From: Parachitinimonas caeni
Lineage (GTDB): Bacteria > Pseudomonadota > Gammaproteobacteria > Burkholderiales > Chitinimonadaceae
Assembly: GCF_030129945.1 (NCBI RefSeq)
Contig: NZ_JARRAF010000032.1
Location: forward strand, 1-54,841
DNA: 54,841 bases
Direction: 5' to 3'
In this document: positions 1-9,200 of the stretch, piece by piece
Layout: the number at the start of each line of letters is the position of its first letter
Position numbering within the stretch: the first letter of the stretch is position 1
Program-made: the position numbers and the translations under genes
Notes under the pieces: model-generated
Told to the model about the DNA's origin: nothing
Seen by the model: only the letters and a program-made list of their open reading frames with translations
Databases searched by the model: none

Positions 1-124
1 ACGGATTTGGGCCTGCTGCGGTGTTAAAAATCGCTTGCTTAGCCCACTAAGCGGCGCGCTTTTCGCCTTGCATCAGGCCCAAATCCGACGAAACGCGATC
101 CGGAAATAAAATGTCAACAGAGCC
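1..124. repeat. TA-flanked hairpin repeat, copy 1 (truncated by window edge)
   Basis: The copy ends at 124 with the terminal repeat GTCAACAGAGCC followed by TA. Inside it, GGATTTGGGCCTG (3-15) pairs with CAGGCCCAAATCC (75-87) to form a long hairpin. It matches the reverse complement of the copy at 54667-54841 over almost its whole length. The outer left part lies beyond the window. Confidence 0.85.
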
Positions 125-422
125 TAAAGGATGTCAGGCAAATAAAATATTTCAATCCAGATAAAAACTTAAAACTGTAAAACAATAAATACTTTTATGT
201 TCTACATCGCAGGACGTTGTCCTGTTATTCAATCAACGCCAAGGTGGGGTGGTCTTGAAAGGCTTCTGTAATAAGCATTAACGATGATTCGTAAAGGTAA
301 ATGATGGGCCTTGTATTCATGACAATAGAATTTTAAGATCGACCGGTTGATTGCGGTAAAACCCCTTCGCCACGCATTGACGGCGCCCAGATAAAGACTC
401 AATCGAATAAAGAGAATCGACG
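125..422. other. Intergenic region, AT-rich
   Basis: No gene is seen. The stretch from about 140 to 200 is much richer in A and T than the surroundings and probably carries the promoter for the muramidase gene, but I cannot pick a convincing -35/-10 pair. Confidence 0.5.
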
Positions 423-869
423 ATGAATCAACCAGATATCAACCTCAAGGCGTTTCTTAAATTGATCCGGTTTGCCGAGCACAAGCGCGAAGATGGTGGC
501 GTTTATACGGTGATGTATGGCGGCGGAACCTTTACCGACACCTCGAAACACCCGAACAAGCTCGTCACCAAATGGGGCAAGAGCTCAACCGCAGCCGGGG
601 CGTATCAGATTCTGCACAGCAGCTGGAAGGAAGCGAAAGACCTCGGCATCCTCACCGATATGTCACCCGATTCGCAGGACAAGTACGCCGTCTGGAAAAT
701 CAAGCAGCGGGGGGCGCTGGATTATGTGCTGGCGGGCGATCTGGATCACGCCATTCCCAAACTGCGCAATGAATGGACCTCTTTGCCCGGCGCCAAGCAG
801 TCGCATATGAAAATGACGGAAGCCAAAGCCAAGTTTAACGAGTACGTTGCGGAATTCAGCAAGCCATGA
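423..869 (+). CDS. Lambda-type endolysin / lytic transglycosylase (GH104 family)
   Basis: This 148-residue protein resembles phage lambda endolysin R in length and motif order. The candidate catalytic glutamate is E19 in RFAEHK (lambda has SEGT at the same place). It is followed by GGGTFTD, HPNKLVTKWGKSSTAAGAYQIL, SPDSQD and IKQRGAL, all with counterparts in lambda R. The family cleaves the MurNAc-GlcNAc bond of peptidoglycan. There is no signal peptide, so it needs a holin, lysis or a secretion system to reach the wall. No other phage gene is nearby. The stop codon overlaps the start of the next gene (ATGA), which is exported, so the pair is probably co-translated. It could be a phage remnant or a secreted antibacterial toxin; the sequence does not decide. 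Confidence 0.85.
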   Translation: MNQPDINLKAFLKLIRFAEHKREDGGVYTVMYGGGTFTDTSKHPNKLVTKWGKSSTAAGAYQILHSSWKEAKDLGILTDMSPDSQDKYAVWKIKQRGALDYVLAGDLDHAIPKLRNEWTSLPGAKQSHMKMTEAKAKFNEYVAEFSKP

Positions 870-1405
870 AATCAGACGCTGCCATCCTTACCCTGGCCCT
901 TGCCCTGAGTGCCACATCCGCTGTTGCAGAGGGCGGGGTGTTCATGTCCAAGCAGGAAAGCCTCTACTGTGCCAAGGCCGAGATGGTGGTCGAGAGTGAC
1001 TGTCAGCTGACGACGGACACCAGCCGCCAATGCAAACGCCAGACCTTGACGCTGCATCCGGAGGCCAGCCGCGAGGCGCTGCCGTTGCCGCACGATGGCC
1101 GTCTGGTCAAAAAGAAGATGCTCGGGAATACCGCTGTGCTGGATGGATTTGTCACCGGCTGGTCCTGCCTCAAGGCCAAAGATGGCAAGCAGTACTTCTT
1201 GCTGGCCTATACCTGCAGCTTTGGCGAAGAGCGCGGTGCCTGCGCGGGGGAGTCCAAGGAGTGGACCCGGCTGTTCGCACCGGATGGTCGCCCGCTGAGT
1301 GCGGGACTCAAGCGTCAGGACAAGCGCTACGATGCGCTCTACCGCAAACTGGGGCTGACTGCCGTGATGGAAGCGGGCGTAACGCTACAGGGCCTCAACT
1401 TCTGA
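866..1405 (+). CDS. Exported protein coupled to muramidase, possible immunity protein
   Basis: This 179-residue protein is not recognised. It starts with a clear signal peptide (hydrophobic residues about 6-20, likely cleavage after AVA-22), so the mature protein should be periplasmic. The mature part contains several cysteines (for example in LYCAKAEM, ESDCQL, RQCKRQ, WSCLKA, YTCSFG and GACAGE), consistent with disulphide bonds. Its ATG overlaps the stop of the muramidase gene by four bases. A cytoplasmic wall hydrolase coupled to a periplasmic partner is the layout of antibacterial effector-immunity pairs, so a role as muramidase inhibitor is plausible. This is inference from context only. 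Confidence 0.7.
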   Translation: MKSDAAILTLALALSATSAVAEGGVFMSKQESLYCAKAEMVVESDCQLTTDTSRQCKRQTLTLHPEASREALPLPHDGRLVKKKMLGNTAVLDGFVTGWSCLKAKDGKQYFLLAYTCSFGEERGACAGESKEWTRLFAPDGRPLSAGLKRQDKRYDALYRKLGLTAVMEAGVTLQGLNF

Positions 1406-1449
1406 TGTCGTTTGCCACCGCTGCTGCTTGCGCTACCGGGTAGGCGAAG

Positions 1450-2223
1450 TCAGTCGTCCGCCTGGTACTTCTTCAGCAGGGCTGGCAGCTGCTTATCGCG
1501 TTGAATACCCAGCTGCGTCCAGAAATTTTCCACCAGTTCGGCCTTGCTACGGGCAAAAGCCAGATTGAACACCACGAAGTAATGCTTGGTGGAAAGTGGC
1601 GTGGACAGGCGCTCGGCCTGGGCAAATTTCCCAAGGGCCAGAACCGGGTCGCCGTCAATGTCCTGCGTGGCAAAGGCGCCGATGCGGCCGTGAACCAATT
1701 TGTTGAAGTTTGCGACCGGCCCCGGCGCCTCCTCAACGCCATAGCCCTTGGCGGCCAGATCCTTGGCAATCGACCAGCCCAGATTGGCGCCGATATTTCC
1801 GCTCAAACCTGTGATCTGTTTGCCGTCCCAGTCCACCGGGCTGTCTTTACGCCGGTAGAGATAGTAAGACAGGGTGGCAATGCGCCGGCTGCTGTCGACC
1901 GCACTCTGCTTCATCGGGTAGGCCAGCTCTTTTGCCCGTTCCGGGTCGTAGGAGTACATGAACCCTGCTTCATATTTGCCGGCGGCGGTTTCGGCCAGCA
2001 CCCGCTTGGTGGGTACCCGGTTGAAGACTGCTTTGCAGCCGATGGCCTGGCTGGCAAGATCGGCCAGCTCCACGGCAATGCCAGGCCGTTCGCTACGAAC
2101 CTGCGAGCCGTTGCCCGCCAGATAGGGCAGGACTTCCCCATCGCCCAGCGCAAAGCGAAGTTCGCAGGCAGAGGCAGTTGCCTGCAGACCACACAGGGCA
2201 AGGGCGAGGAATCGGATGCGCAT
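1450..2223 (-). CDS. Periplasmic solute-binding protein, SBP_bac_3 type (copy A)
   Basis: This 257-residue exported protein belongs to the amino-acid-type solute-binding fold. It has a signal peptide ending near ATASA, then CELRFALGDGEVLPY, GIAVELADLASQAIGC, the hinge region GFMYSYDPERAKELAYP and a C-terminal ENFWTQLGIQRDKQLPALLKKY. I chose the ATG at 2223 because AAGGGA lies six bases upstream; an upstream TTG at 2244 is less likely. It is a close paralogue of the gene at 2342-3118, and the two are separated by a copy of the repeat family. No permease or ATPase is nearby, so it may serve a distant transporter or act as a stand-alone sensor. The ligand is unknown. Confidence 0.8.
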   Translation of the reverse strand: MRIRFLALALCGLQATASACELRFALGDGEVLPYLAGNGSQVRSERPGIAVELADLASQAIGCKAVFNRVPTKRVLAETAAGKYEAGFMYSYDPERAKELAYPMKQSAVDSSRRIATLSYYLYRRKDSPVDWDGKQITGLSGNIGANLGWSIAKDLAAKGYGVEEAPGPVANFNKLVHGRIGAFATQDIDGDPVLALGKFAQAERLSTPLSTKHYFVVFNLAFARSKAELVENFWTQLGIQRDKQLPALLKKYQADD

Positions 2224-2317
2224 GAGGAATCCCTTTTGCATCAAGGGTGTTCTTTCATATTAGACGTCAGCCACAACGCTGCCAGCCCCGGCAGCGGCCT
2301 GTTGAAGCCTGGCGCGA

Positions 2318-2344
2318 CCGGAAACAAAACGTCAACAGAGCCTA
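2318..2344. repeat. Terminal inverted repeat end, copy 2, next to a stop codon
   Basis: The right-hand terminal repeat (CGGAAACAAAACGTCAACAG then AGCC) ends at 2342 and is followed by TA (2343-2344). The stop codon of the leftward gene at 2342-3118 is TAG, made of this TA plus the first base of the repeat read on the minus strand. The rest of the element towards 2260 is too degenerate to delimit. Confidence 0.75.
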
Positions 2345-3118
2345 GTCATTTGCCTGATAGCGCTTCAGCAGGTTGCCGAACTGTTTTTCGCGTATCAGGC
2401 CAAGCTGGGTCCAGAAGTTTTCCACCAAGTCTGGTTTACTGCGCGCAAAGGGCTGGTTGAACACCACAAAATAGTGCTTGGTGTTAAGGGGCTGTGGGAG
2501 TCGTTCGATCTGCGGAAATTTACCGGCGGCCAGCAGATAATCACCGTCGATATCCTGTGTGGCATAGGCGCCGATCCGGCCCATTGCCAGTTTGCTGAAG
2601 TTTTGCTGTGACCCCAAGGCCTCTTCAATGCCATGGCCTTTGGCGGCCAGATCCTTGGAAATCGACCAGCCAAGATTGACCCCGATATTGCCGACGACCC
2701 CCGAAATCTGTTTGCCATCCCAGTCCACCGGGCTGTCTTTGCGGCGATACAGGTAGTAAGACAATGTGGCAATGCGCCGATTGCCATCTGCGGCGCCTTG
2801 TTTCATCGGGTAGGCCAGTTCGCGCGCCCGGTCAGGGTCATAGGAATACATAAAGCTACCGTCGAACCGGCCGGAAATCGTTTCGGCCAAGACGCGCTTG
2901 CTTGGCAGGCGGGTAAAAACGGCTTTGCAGTCAATGGCCTGGCTGGCCTGCTCGACCAGCTCCAAGGCGATTCCGGGTTTGTCACCGCGCACCTGCGGCC
3001 CCGCACCCGCCCGATAGGGCATCGCTTCATCATCTCCCAGAGCAAAGCGGATTTCACAAGCGAAGGTTTGTCCTGCCAGCATCCCATAGACCAGGACGAC
3101 TCTGATCGCGCCGTTCAT
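2342..3118 (-). CDS. Periplasmic solute-binding protein, SBP_bac_3 type (copy B)
   Basis: This 258-residue protein is a paralogue of the next gene downstream and shares long blocks with it (for example RRIATLSYYLYRRKDSPVDW and NTKHYFVVFN). It has a signal peptide ending near TFA before CEIRFALGDDEAMPY. The ATG at 3118 is preceded by GAGGGAG at good spacing, so the longer reading from 3160 is rejected. Both paralogues keep the same order of motifs and have diverged moderately, pointing to an old tandem duplication. The stop codon TAG is formed at the boundary of a repeat copy. No membrane component of a transporter accompanies the pair; the ligand is unknown. Confidence 0.8.
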   Translation of the reverse strand: MNGAIRVVLVYGMLAGQTFACEIRFALGDDEAMPYRAGAGPQVRGDKPGIALELVEQASQAIDCKAVFTRLPSKRVLAETISGRFDGSFMYSYDPDRARELAYPMKQGAADGNRRIATLSYYLYRRKDSPVDWDGKQISGVVGNIGVNLGWSISKDLAAKGHGIEEALGSQQNFSKLAMGRIGAYATQDIDGDYLLAAGKFPQIERLPQPLNTKHYFVVFNQPFARSKPDLVENFWTQLGLIREKQFGNLLKRYQAND

Positions 3119-3261
3119 GAACCACTCCCTCAGCCAATGAAATGCCCAGGCTTGATTCACTATAGACGGCTAAATCCGGATTACGGGTGGCGCAGACAGG
3201 CATACCGGAAGCGGGCGCTCTTGGGTAGACTGGCCGTTTCCCCTCGCCAAGATCCCCGAAG

Positions 3262-3630
3262 ATGACCCATACCGTATCGACGCTTCCGTTTCATATGGCT
3301 GATTTGTATCAGGGGCTGGTCAAGTGTCATGGCTTGTTGCACTGTGACGGCGAAGCGCTGCATATCGAGCTGCAATTGCGGGACGCGCTGACAGGTTGGT
3401 TGCGCGGCAAGATTCGTCAATATGAGATTCCGCTGCAGCAGCTTGCGGGTGTCGAATACGATGTCCGGTTTTTTGGTTTGCTGGCCACTTGCAATGTCCA
3501 GGTATTCAGCATGTCCCTGCTTATCGGCTTTCCGCACGCGAAAAGTGGCCGCTGCCGGCTGGGTATTGCCAGAAAAGACCGGCAGAAGGCCAAAGCCTTT
3601 GTCGAGTACATCAAGACCTTGCGGGCTTGA
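3262..3630 (+). CDS. Small hypothetical protein, possibly PH-like fold
   Basis: This 122-residue protein has no signal peptide and no membrane segment. Alternating hydrophobic residues suggest a mostly beta protein. A closing helix (DRQKAKAFVEYIKTL) after CRLGIARK resembles the end of bacterial PH domains, but that is only an impression. It stands alone between the solute-binding gene (divergent) and the hydrolase gene (convergent). The ATG at 3262 has only a weak upstream GAAG. I do not recognise a function. Confidence 0.55.
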   Translation: MTHTVSTLPFHMADLYQGLVKCHGLLHCDGEALHIELQLRDALTGWLRGKIRQYEIPLQQLAGVEYDVRFFGLLATCNVQVFSMSLLIGFPHAKSGRCRLGIARKDRQKAKAFVEYIKTLRA

Positions 3631-3663
3631 TCGACCCTGCTTTTTGGGGGACGCCAGAAAATG

Positions 3664-3694
3664 TTCTCGGGACACAAAACCCGTAGCGCCTAGA
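3664..3694. repeat. Diverged terminal repeat next to a stop codon
   Basis: On the minus strand the gene ending at 3690 is followed directly by TAG-GCGCTACGGGTTTTGTGTCC. This resembles the family end TAGGCGCTGTTGACGTTTTG-TTTCC, with the conserved GGCGCT, GTTTTGT and TCC blocks. It is probably a decayed copy, again with the stop codon at the TA junction. Confidence 0.45.
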
Positions 3695-4544
3695 GCAAGG
3701 CATCCAGTGCTTCCGTCAGGGGTTCCAGCACGTCGGTGTCACCCCAGTACTCATTGTGAGCCAGCGGGTTCCAGCTTTTCAGGATCAGGCCGGTAATGCC
3801 GTCGCCCGCGTTGATGCGATGATCTGTGACGACGGATTGGTAAGAGTCCGATAGCTCGGCCAGTGGCCAGCCCAGTACGTCGTCCTTGTCGTAAAAGTTG
3901 TGCCATTTGAATTGCGGGTTGGGGCGGATGGCCACAATGTCCTGCGGGTCATGCGCGGCAACGAACAGCGGGATATTGCAGCCGGTCGTAAACAGGGTGT
4001 TCAGCGATCGGCCCTGCAGGAAGGCCAGTTCGTCGGCACTGAGGGCATCCCCGCCACCAATGGCATGGGCAAACCGCTGGATGTCCTGCCAGATACCCAC
4101 CTTCACCGCCGTGCCGGCGGCGGCCTTCTGGGCATCCCAGAAATAGCACGACATCACCTGTCCTCCCAGTGACTGCGCCAGTATAACGACCGGACCGTCG
4201 CCATCCATGGCGGCCCTGGCCTTCCACAGCGCCTGGGCAATCAGCTGCTGGGTCTGGCTGTAGACGCTATCTGGAGACTCCTTGCCGTTCTCAAGGCCGG
4301 CAGCATCGGCAAATCCGAACAGCAGGAATTTGCGCAGATCTTCCCATTTCAGATGACGGTTGGCGGCCTTCCAATACCGGTCTTCATTCGGCTGCATCAG
4401 GCCCTGATAGTAGACCTTGCCGATATGCAGGCTGGCAAACTTGTCGCCCAGGCGCTCTTCGAGTTCGATCAGCAGGTGATCATCGAAGTTGCGCAGCGTG
4501 CGGCCCATACCGTGGATGCTGATCAAAGCGGCTTTTTTTGGCAT
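3690..4544 (-). CDS. Alpha/beta hydrolase, candidate release or lipase-type enzyme of the NRPS operon
   Basis: This 284-residue protein shows the alpha/beta-hydrolase pattern: an oxyanion strand ISIHGMG (residues 9-14), a nucleophile elbow AQSLGG with Ser125, an acidic loop YDKDDVLGWPL (218-228) and a late histidine in NPLAHNEYW (His263). It has no signal peptide, so it should be cytoplasmic. It is the last gene of the leftward operon NRPS-ParA-DUF697, beginning 28 bases after the DUF697 stop. The synthetase has no thioesterase domain, so a trans-acting thioesterase or esterase role is possible, but this particular hydrolase type is not a known type II thioesterase. The stop codon lies at a decayed repeat end. 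Confidence 0.7.
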   Translation of the reverse strand: MPKKAALISIHGMGRTLRNFDDHLLIELEERLGDKFASLHIGKVYYQGLMQPNEDRYWKAANRHLKWEDLRKFLLFGFADAAGLENGKESPDSVYSQTQQLIAQALWKARAAMDGDGPVVILAQSLGGQVMSCYFWDAQKAAAGTAVKVGIWQDIQRFAHAIGGGDALSADELAFLQGRSLNTLFTTGCNIPLFVAAHDPQDIVAIRPNPQFKWHNFYDKDDVLGWPLAELSDSYQSVVTDHRINAGDGITGLILKSWNPLAHNEYWGDTDVLEPLTEALDALL

Positions 4545-4572
4545 TTTCAGAGCCCCTGTTGCGGGAGGTGCG

Positions 4573-5238
4573 CTATACGGTACGGGTTCGCATGGCTTGC
4601 TGCCGGGCTACCGCATCGACGATTTGCCGGGCTTCCAGATCATCCAGCGTGCCGGCGTTTTCAAAGTGGGTAATGAATACATGGCCCAGCGCGTACGTCA
4701 GGCCCGAGGCGACCACCGCTGAAGGCACAAAGCTCGTGAAATAGCTGGCCAGCGATACGGCCGTCAAGGCACTGCCGGCGGCCCAGCCGGTCGAGATGCC
4801 GGCAATCGAAGCTGCCAGCAGGGCACGGGCACGATGTTCGCTGAAGTCCACCGAATACAGCTCCGATAAACGCTTGACCAGTTTCAGCTGAATCGCAAAG
4901 CCAGCCACAGTGTCGAGTAACGGAATTGGAATCGCCATGGTGGCACCGGCGAGCAGGGCATGCTCCCGCACGATGTCTTCCGCGCAGCGGCGCAGTGCGA
5001 GCTCACGCTCGCTGGCGATGCGGTAGGCGGCTTCGGCGGCCAGCACCGGGCTGGGGCCGTCTGCACTCAACAACTCCCCTTCCTTGACTTCGGTCTGTCC
5101 AGCGCGCTGGCTGTGCTGGCGGGTCGAGGCACTGTCCTCTGCGCTGCTTGCCGGGCTGTCACCATCAAGCAGCACGTCTTCGGTGTCGTCATTCTGATAA
5201 AGGCGACGACGCGGGGGTTTTTTCTGGGAATCGCTCAT
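4573..5238 (-). CDS. DUF697 membrane protein
   Basis: This 221-residue protein has a long polar N-terminus (residues 1-75, rich in Asp, Glu, Ser and Arg). The body is a DUF697-type region: RRCAEDIVREHALLAGATMA, then IPIPLLDTVAGFAIQLKLVKRL and ALLAASIAG, with hydrophobic segments near 92-115 and 140-185. DUF697 proteins such as YcjF are membrane-associated and often partner GTPases or other P-loop proteins. Here the partner candidate is the ParA-type ATPase whose stop codon overlaps this start (ATGA at 5235-5238). A membrane anchor or receptor for ParA is a reasonable inference. The C-terminal tail (about 190-221) is charged and probably cytoplasmic. Confidence 0.75.
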   Translation of the reverse strand: MSDSQKKPPRRRLYQNDDTEDVLLDGDSPASSAEDSASTRQHSQRAGQTEVKEGELLSADGPSPVLAAEAAYRIASERELALRRCAEDIVREHALLAGATMAIPIPLLDTVAGFAIQLKLVKRLSELYSVDFSEHRARALLAASIAGISTGWAAGSALTAVSLASYFTSFVPSAVVASGLTYALGHVFITHFENAGTLDDLEARQIVDAVARQQAMRTRTV

Positions 5239-6269
5239 GAGGGGTCTCCGGGGGAATCCTGTGGGGCGGTGAAGCCTTCAGCAGAATCCAGTTGCAATAA
5301 CTCGCGCACATAGGCATCGACATCGCTTGCCGCCACGCTCTGGCGCGAGTCGGCAAATACCGAGACGCCTGCGGCCAGCGCCTGGGCGTACTGGCTGCTG
5401 GTCCGCAATACGCTGGCGAGCAGGCTGATCGACGACATCTGTTGCAGGCTGGCCAGGGCCGACAGATGCAGTCGTTCCCGGCGGTCGAAGCGGTTGAAGA
5501 CGACACGGGCGGTGGCGGCAGGCATGTTGAAGGCTTCGGCAATCGCCTGCATTTCGCCCAGCGTCAGGCGCATGCCCTTGAGCGAGTACGCGTCGGCCCC
5601 GACCGGAATCACCACCTGGCTGGCGGCACAGAAGCTCGAAATCACCGCTGCGCCGAGCGCGGGCGGGCAGTCGATGAAAACCAGCTCATAACCCAGCGCA
5701 GCCAGCTGCGTCGTCACCTGGCGTACTGCGGTGCGCTGTTGCTTGGGGTGCGATAACGCGACATCCAGCAAGCTGTTGTCGAGCGAAGAGGGCAATAGTG
5801 CCAAGCCATCGTCCAGCGTGATCAGCGCTGTATCGAGCTGCTCGGGCGATTGCCAGATATCGACGAACACGGCCTGCTCGTCGGCAATATCGCCTTGCAA
5901 GGCCAGGGTGGATGACGCCTGGGGGTCCAGATCAAGCACGCAGCAACGGTAGCCGAACTGTGCGGCGCGGGTGGCGGCATTGACGGTGAGCGTGGTTTTG
6001 CCCACGCCCCCTTTCAGGTTCATGTGGGCGACCACGGCGGGGGCGGCTGGCCAGCCGAGATGGGGCCGTAAGCGGCGCAGGCAGGCCGGGGTGAGGCCGA
6101 TCCGGCCACCACCCAGGTTTACCCGTTCATCCTCCTGCGTCTGCGCCTTCAGGGCTGCCAGATCCTGCCCGGTGAGGGCGGCCAGATCCCGCAGCAAGAG
6201 CGGTGGCACGGCAAACCGCCGCCCGGCCTGGGGCTGTGCTGTCAGATCGGCATCGGCTGCCGCGTTCAC
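5235..6269 (-). CDS. ParA/Soj-type ATPase encoded within the NRPS operon
   Basis: This 344-residue protein carries the deviant Walker A motif NLKGGVGKTT (about residues 84-93), with the signature lysine before GGVGKT. It also has LDLDPQASS (switch I region) and VFIDCPPALG (switch II/Walker B). The family forms ATP-dependent dimers that bind DNA or membrane and position cargo such as plasmids, chemoreceptors or carboxysomes. An N-terminal extension of about 75 residues ends in GLTPACLRRLRPHLG and may be a DNA-binding or partner domain. The start is a GTG whose GTGA overlaps the NRPS stop, so translation is coupled. No parB gene or parS-like site is seen, which argues against ordinary chromosome or plasmid partition. 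Confidence 0.9.
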   Translation of the reverse strand: MNAAADADLTAQPQAGRRFAVPPLLLRDLAALTGQDLAALKAQTQEDERVNLGGGRIGLTPACLRRLRPHLGWPAAPAVVAHMNLKGGVGKTTLTVNAATRAAQFGYRCCVLDLDPQASSTLALQGDIADEQAVFVDIWQSPEQLDTALITLDDGLALLPSSLDNSLLDVALSHPKQQRTAVRQVTTQLAALGYELVFIDCPPALGAAVISSFCAASQVVIPVGADAYSLKGMRLTLGEMQAIAEAFNMPAATARVVFNRFDRRERLHLSALASLQQMSSISLLASVLRTSSQYAQALAAGVSVFADSRQSVAASDVDAYVRELLQLDSAEGFTAPQDSPGDPS

Positions 6270-9200
6270 AGCTTTTCCTGCCCCAGATCGTCGAGGAAGG
6301 CATCCAGCGCGGCAATGTCCATCCCCTCGAAATCCACATCACTGGGACTCAGTTGCGGACTGTCGCAGTCCCGGCAGTGGGCGATCAGCGCGTGCAGATT
6401 GCGTTCCAGCTGCTGACGCAAACGCACGAACAGACCATCTGGATAGCGGCCGCTGTCGCCGACCAGCCGGAGTTGCAGCTGCCCCGCCTTGACTTCGGCG
6501 GTCAGGTCGAGCGCATGCGGCAGCCGGGTATCCGGGCTGATCTCATCGCCGGTTGATTCAGGCGCCAGAGGCATCGGCGAGCGGTCATCAAACCGGCCCA
6601 GATAATTGAAGCTGGTCTGCGCCAGTGCGCCCTGATCGAGCACGGCATCGTGGCGCAGATAGCGCAGTACGCCGTAGCCAAGGCCACGATCCGGCACAGC
6701 CCGCAAGGCTTCCTTGGTCTCGCGGATGCGCATCGACCAGCCTTCGCCGTTGAAGTGGACGGTCAGCGGATACATTGCCGTAAACCAGCCGACGCTACGG
6801 GAGAGGTCGATGTCGTCGTACAGCGCCTCCCGGCCGTGGCCCTCCAGGGTGATCCGGCAGATCGGCGAGCCCTGCACCTCGGCTAGCGTATGCAGCCAGG
6901 CGGCCAGCAGCAGCTCGTCACCCTGGGTCTGATAGGCATGGTGACAGTCACCGAGCAGAGCCTCGGTCGCGGCGACATCCAGCGAGAAGGCCAGCTGCAG
7001 CCGTGCTGACACCGGCGCTGGCTTGGCTGGCTCGCGCAGGTCGGGCAGACGACCTGCCTGCCAGGACTGGCGCTGCTGCCAGTAAGCCTGCTGGGCCAGG
7101 AAGCGGCTGTCGCCACTCAGGCGGCGGGCCCAGGCGGCCGGAGAATGGCTGCGTGCCGGCAGGGGCTGGCCTTGCAGCAGGGCCGCCAGATCGCTGAGCA
7201 GGATGCGCCAGGACACGCCATCAATCGCCCAGTGATGCGCGGTCAGGAACAGCCGGCAGCTGGCATCGTCCAGCCGGTACAGCACGGCCTGGAACAGCGG
7301 TGCCGTGGCCGGTTGCAGGCTGCGCTGACGCCGCTGGATATCGTCTGCCATCGTGGCAAGGTTGCCATCGACAACGGCGAGCGCAGCGGGCTGTCCGGGG
7401 GGCTCGAAGCGCGACCAGAATCCGCTGTCGGCATGGCCAAACCGCAGCCGCAGGGCATCATGGTGATCGACCAGGGTATCGAGCGCCGCCTGCAGGGTGG
7501 CGACGGCCTGCCCGGCCGGGCATTGCAGCAGTACCGACTGATTGAAGTGGTTGGCATGGCAAAAGCCCTGCGCCACAAACCAGTGTTGAACCGGCAGCAG
7601 CGGCGCATCGCCGGTTTCAGCCGTGAGGGCTTGCGACTCACGCTGGCTGGCCTGCAACAGCGGTGCCAGCGCGGCAATCGTCGGCGTCTGCATCAGCTGG
7701 GTAACCTTCAGCTGATAGCCCAGCTCGCGCAGTTTGACGCTGATCTGGATGGCCTGAATCGAATCGCCCCCCAGGGAGTAGTAGTTGTCATCCACCCCGA
7801 AATCCTGCCGGCCGAGTACGGCACTCCAGCATTGCCACAGCGCTTGCTCCTGCGGGGTGTTGGCGGCCTGCTGGTGGGCAAGGGCAGTCGGCGCCGGACG
7901 CGACGGGGCGGGCAGCGCGGCGCGGTCCACCTTGCCGTTGCGGTTGAGGGGCAGGCGATCGAGCACCACGCAGTGCGCGGGTCGCATATAGGCCGGCAGG
8001 CGTTCAGCCAGCCAGCTGTGCAGGCGTTGTTCATCCACCGTCAGCCCGCCTGCAACGGTGTAGTAAGCCAGCAGTTCGGTATTGCCCAGCGCTGTCTGGC
8101 GCGGCATGACGTGAACGTGTTCGATGCCGGCAAAGGCCAGCAGGCATTGCTCCACTTCGCCCAGCTCCACCCGATAACCCCTTACCTTGACCTGACCATC
8201 GAGCCGGCCCAGGAACAGAATGGCCCCGTCGTTGCGTCGCACGCAGAGGTCACCGGTGCGATACAGCCGTTCTGGCGGCAGTAGCGGATCGAGCTGCAGG
8301 CTGACAAAGCGCTCGATGGTGGCATCCGGCAGGCCCAGGTAACCCAGTGCCAGCCCTGGACCACCAAGGTACAGTTCTCCCGGCACGCCAGCTGGCTGGG
8401 GCTGGCCGTGCTTATCCAGCACATGCGCGGTGGTGTGGCCAATCGGCAGGCCGATGGGCAGGCGAGGGTGCCGGCCGCTCAAATCAGCCGGGTGGATAAG
8501 GTGGAAGGTTGAAAAGGTTGTGGCTTCGGTCGGGCCGTAGACATGGACCAACGCATCGTTGCGCTGCATGGCGGCCAGCGCTTTTTCCACCTGTGGCAGA
8601 TTGGCTTCCTGCCCACCGAAATACACCTTGCGCAGACGTGCCAGCGACGGCATGTCGGCCTGCACCCACTGGTTGAACAGGGCGGTGGTGATAAAGGTGA
8701 GTGTGACGCCATGTCGCTCGACAAAGGCGCCCAGCGCCAGCGGGTCGAGCGCCGTATCGCGGTCGGGCAGGCACAGGGCCAGGCCGTGGCAGAGCGCGGC
8801 ATACAGATCGAAGGTGGCGCCATCGAAGGCATAGTTCGACAGCTGAAGGATGCGATCGCCACTGCGCGGTGCGAAATAGCGGCAGTCGTTCACCAGGCGC
8901 AGCACTCCCTGCTGGCTGGCGACCACGCCTTTGGGCCGGCCGGTCGAGCCCGAGGTGTACATCAGGTAGATCGGATCATCAGCCCGTCGTGGCTGGCTCG
9001 CAACACTGCCCACCGCGTGGCGGAATTCGCCAAGCCGCAACTGCGGGATCACCAGGCCGTGCTGGCAGGGGCGGGGCTGGTCATGCAGCAGCAGCACCGC
9101 TTCGCTGTCTTCCAGCAGGAAGTGACAGCGTTCGGCCGGCGCGTCGGCTTCGATCGGCAGGTAGACGGCCCCCAGCTTCTGGATGGCCAGCACGGCCACG

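Noticed and set aside
423-1405. Prophage based on the lambda-type endolysin
   Set aside because: No holin, capsid, tail, integrase or regulator lies nearby.
1501-2460. A 319-codon rightward open frame over the solute-binding gene
   Set aside because: It is a shadow of the leftward gene, which has signal peptide, ribosome-binding site and a paralogue.
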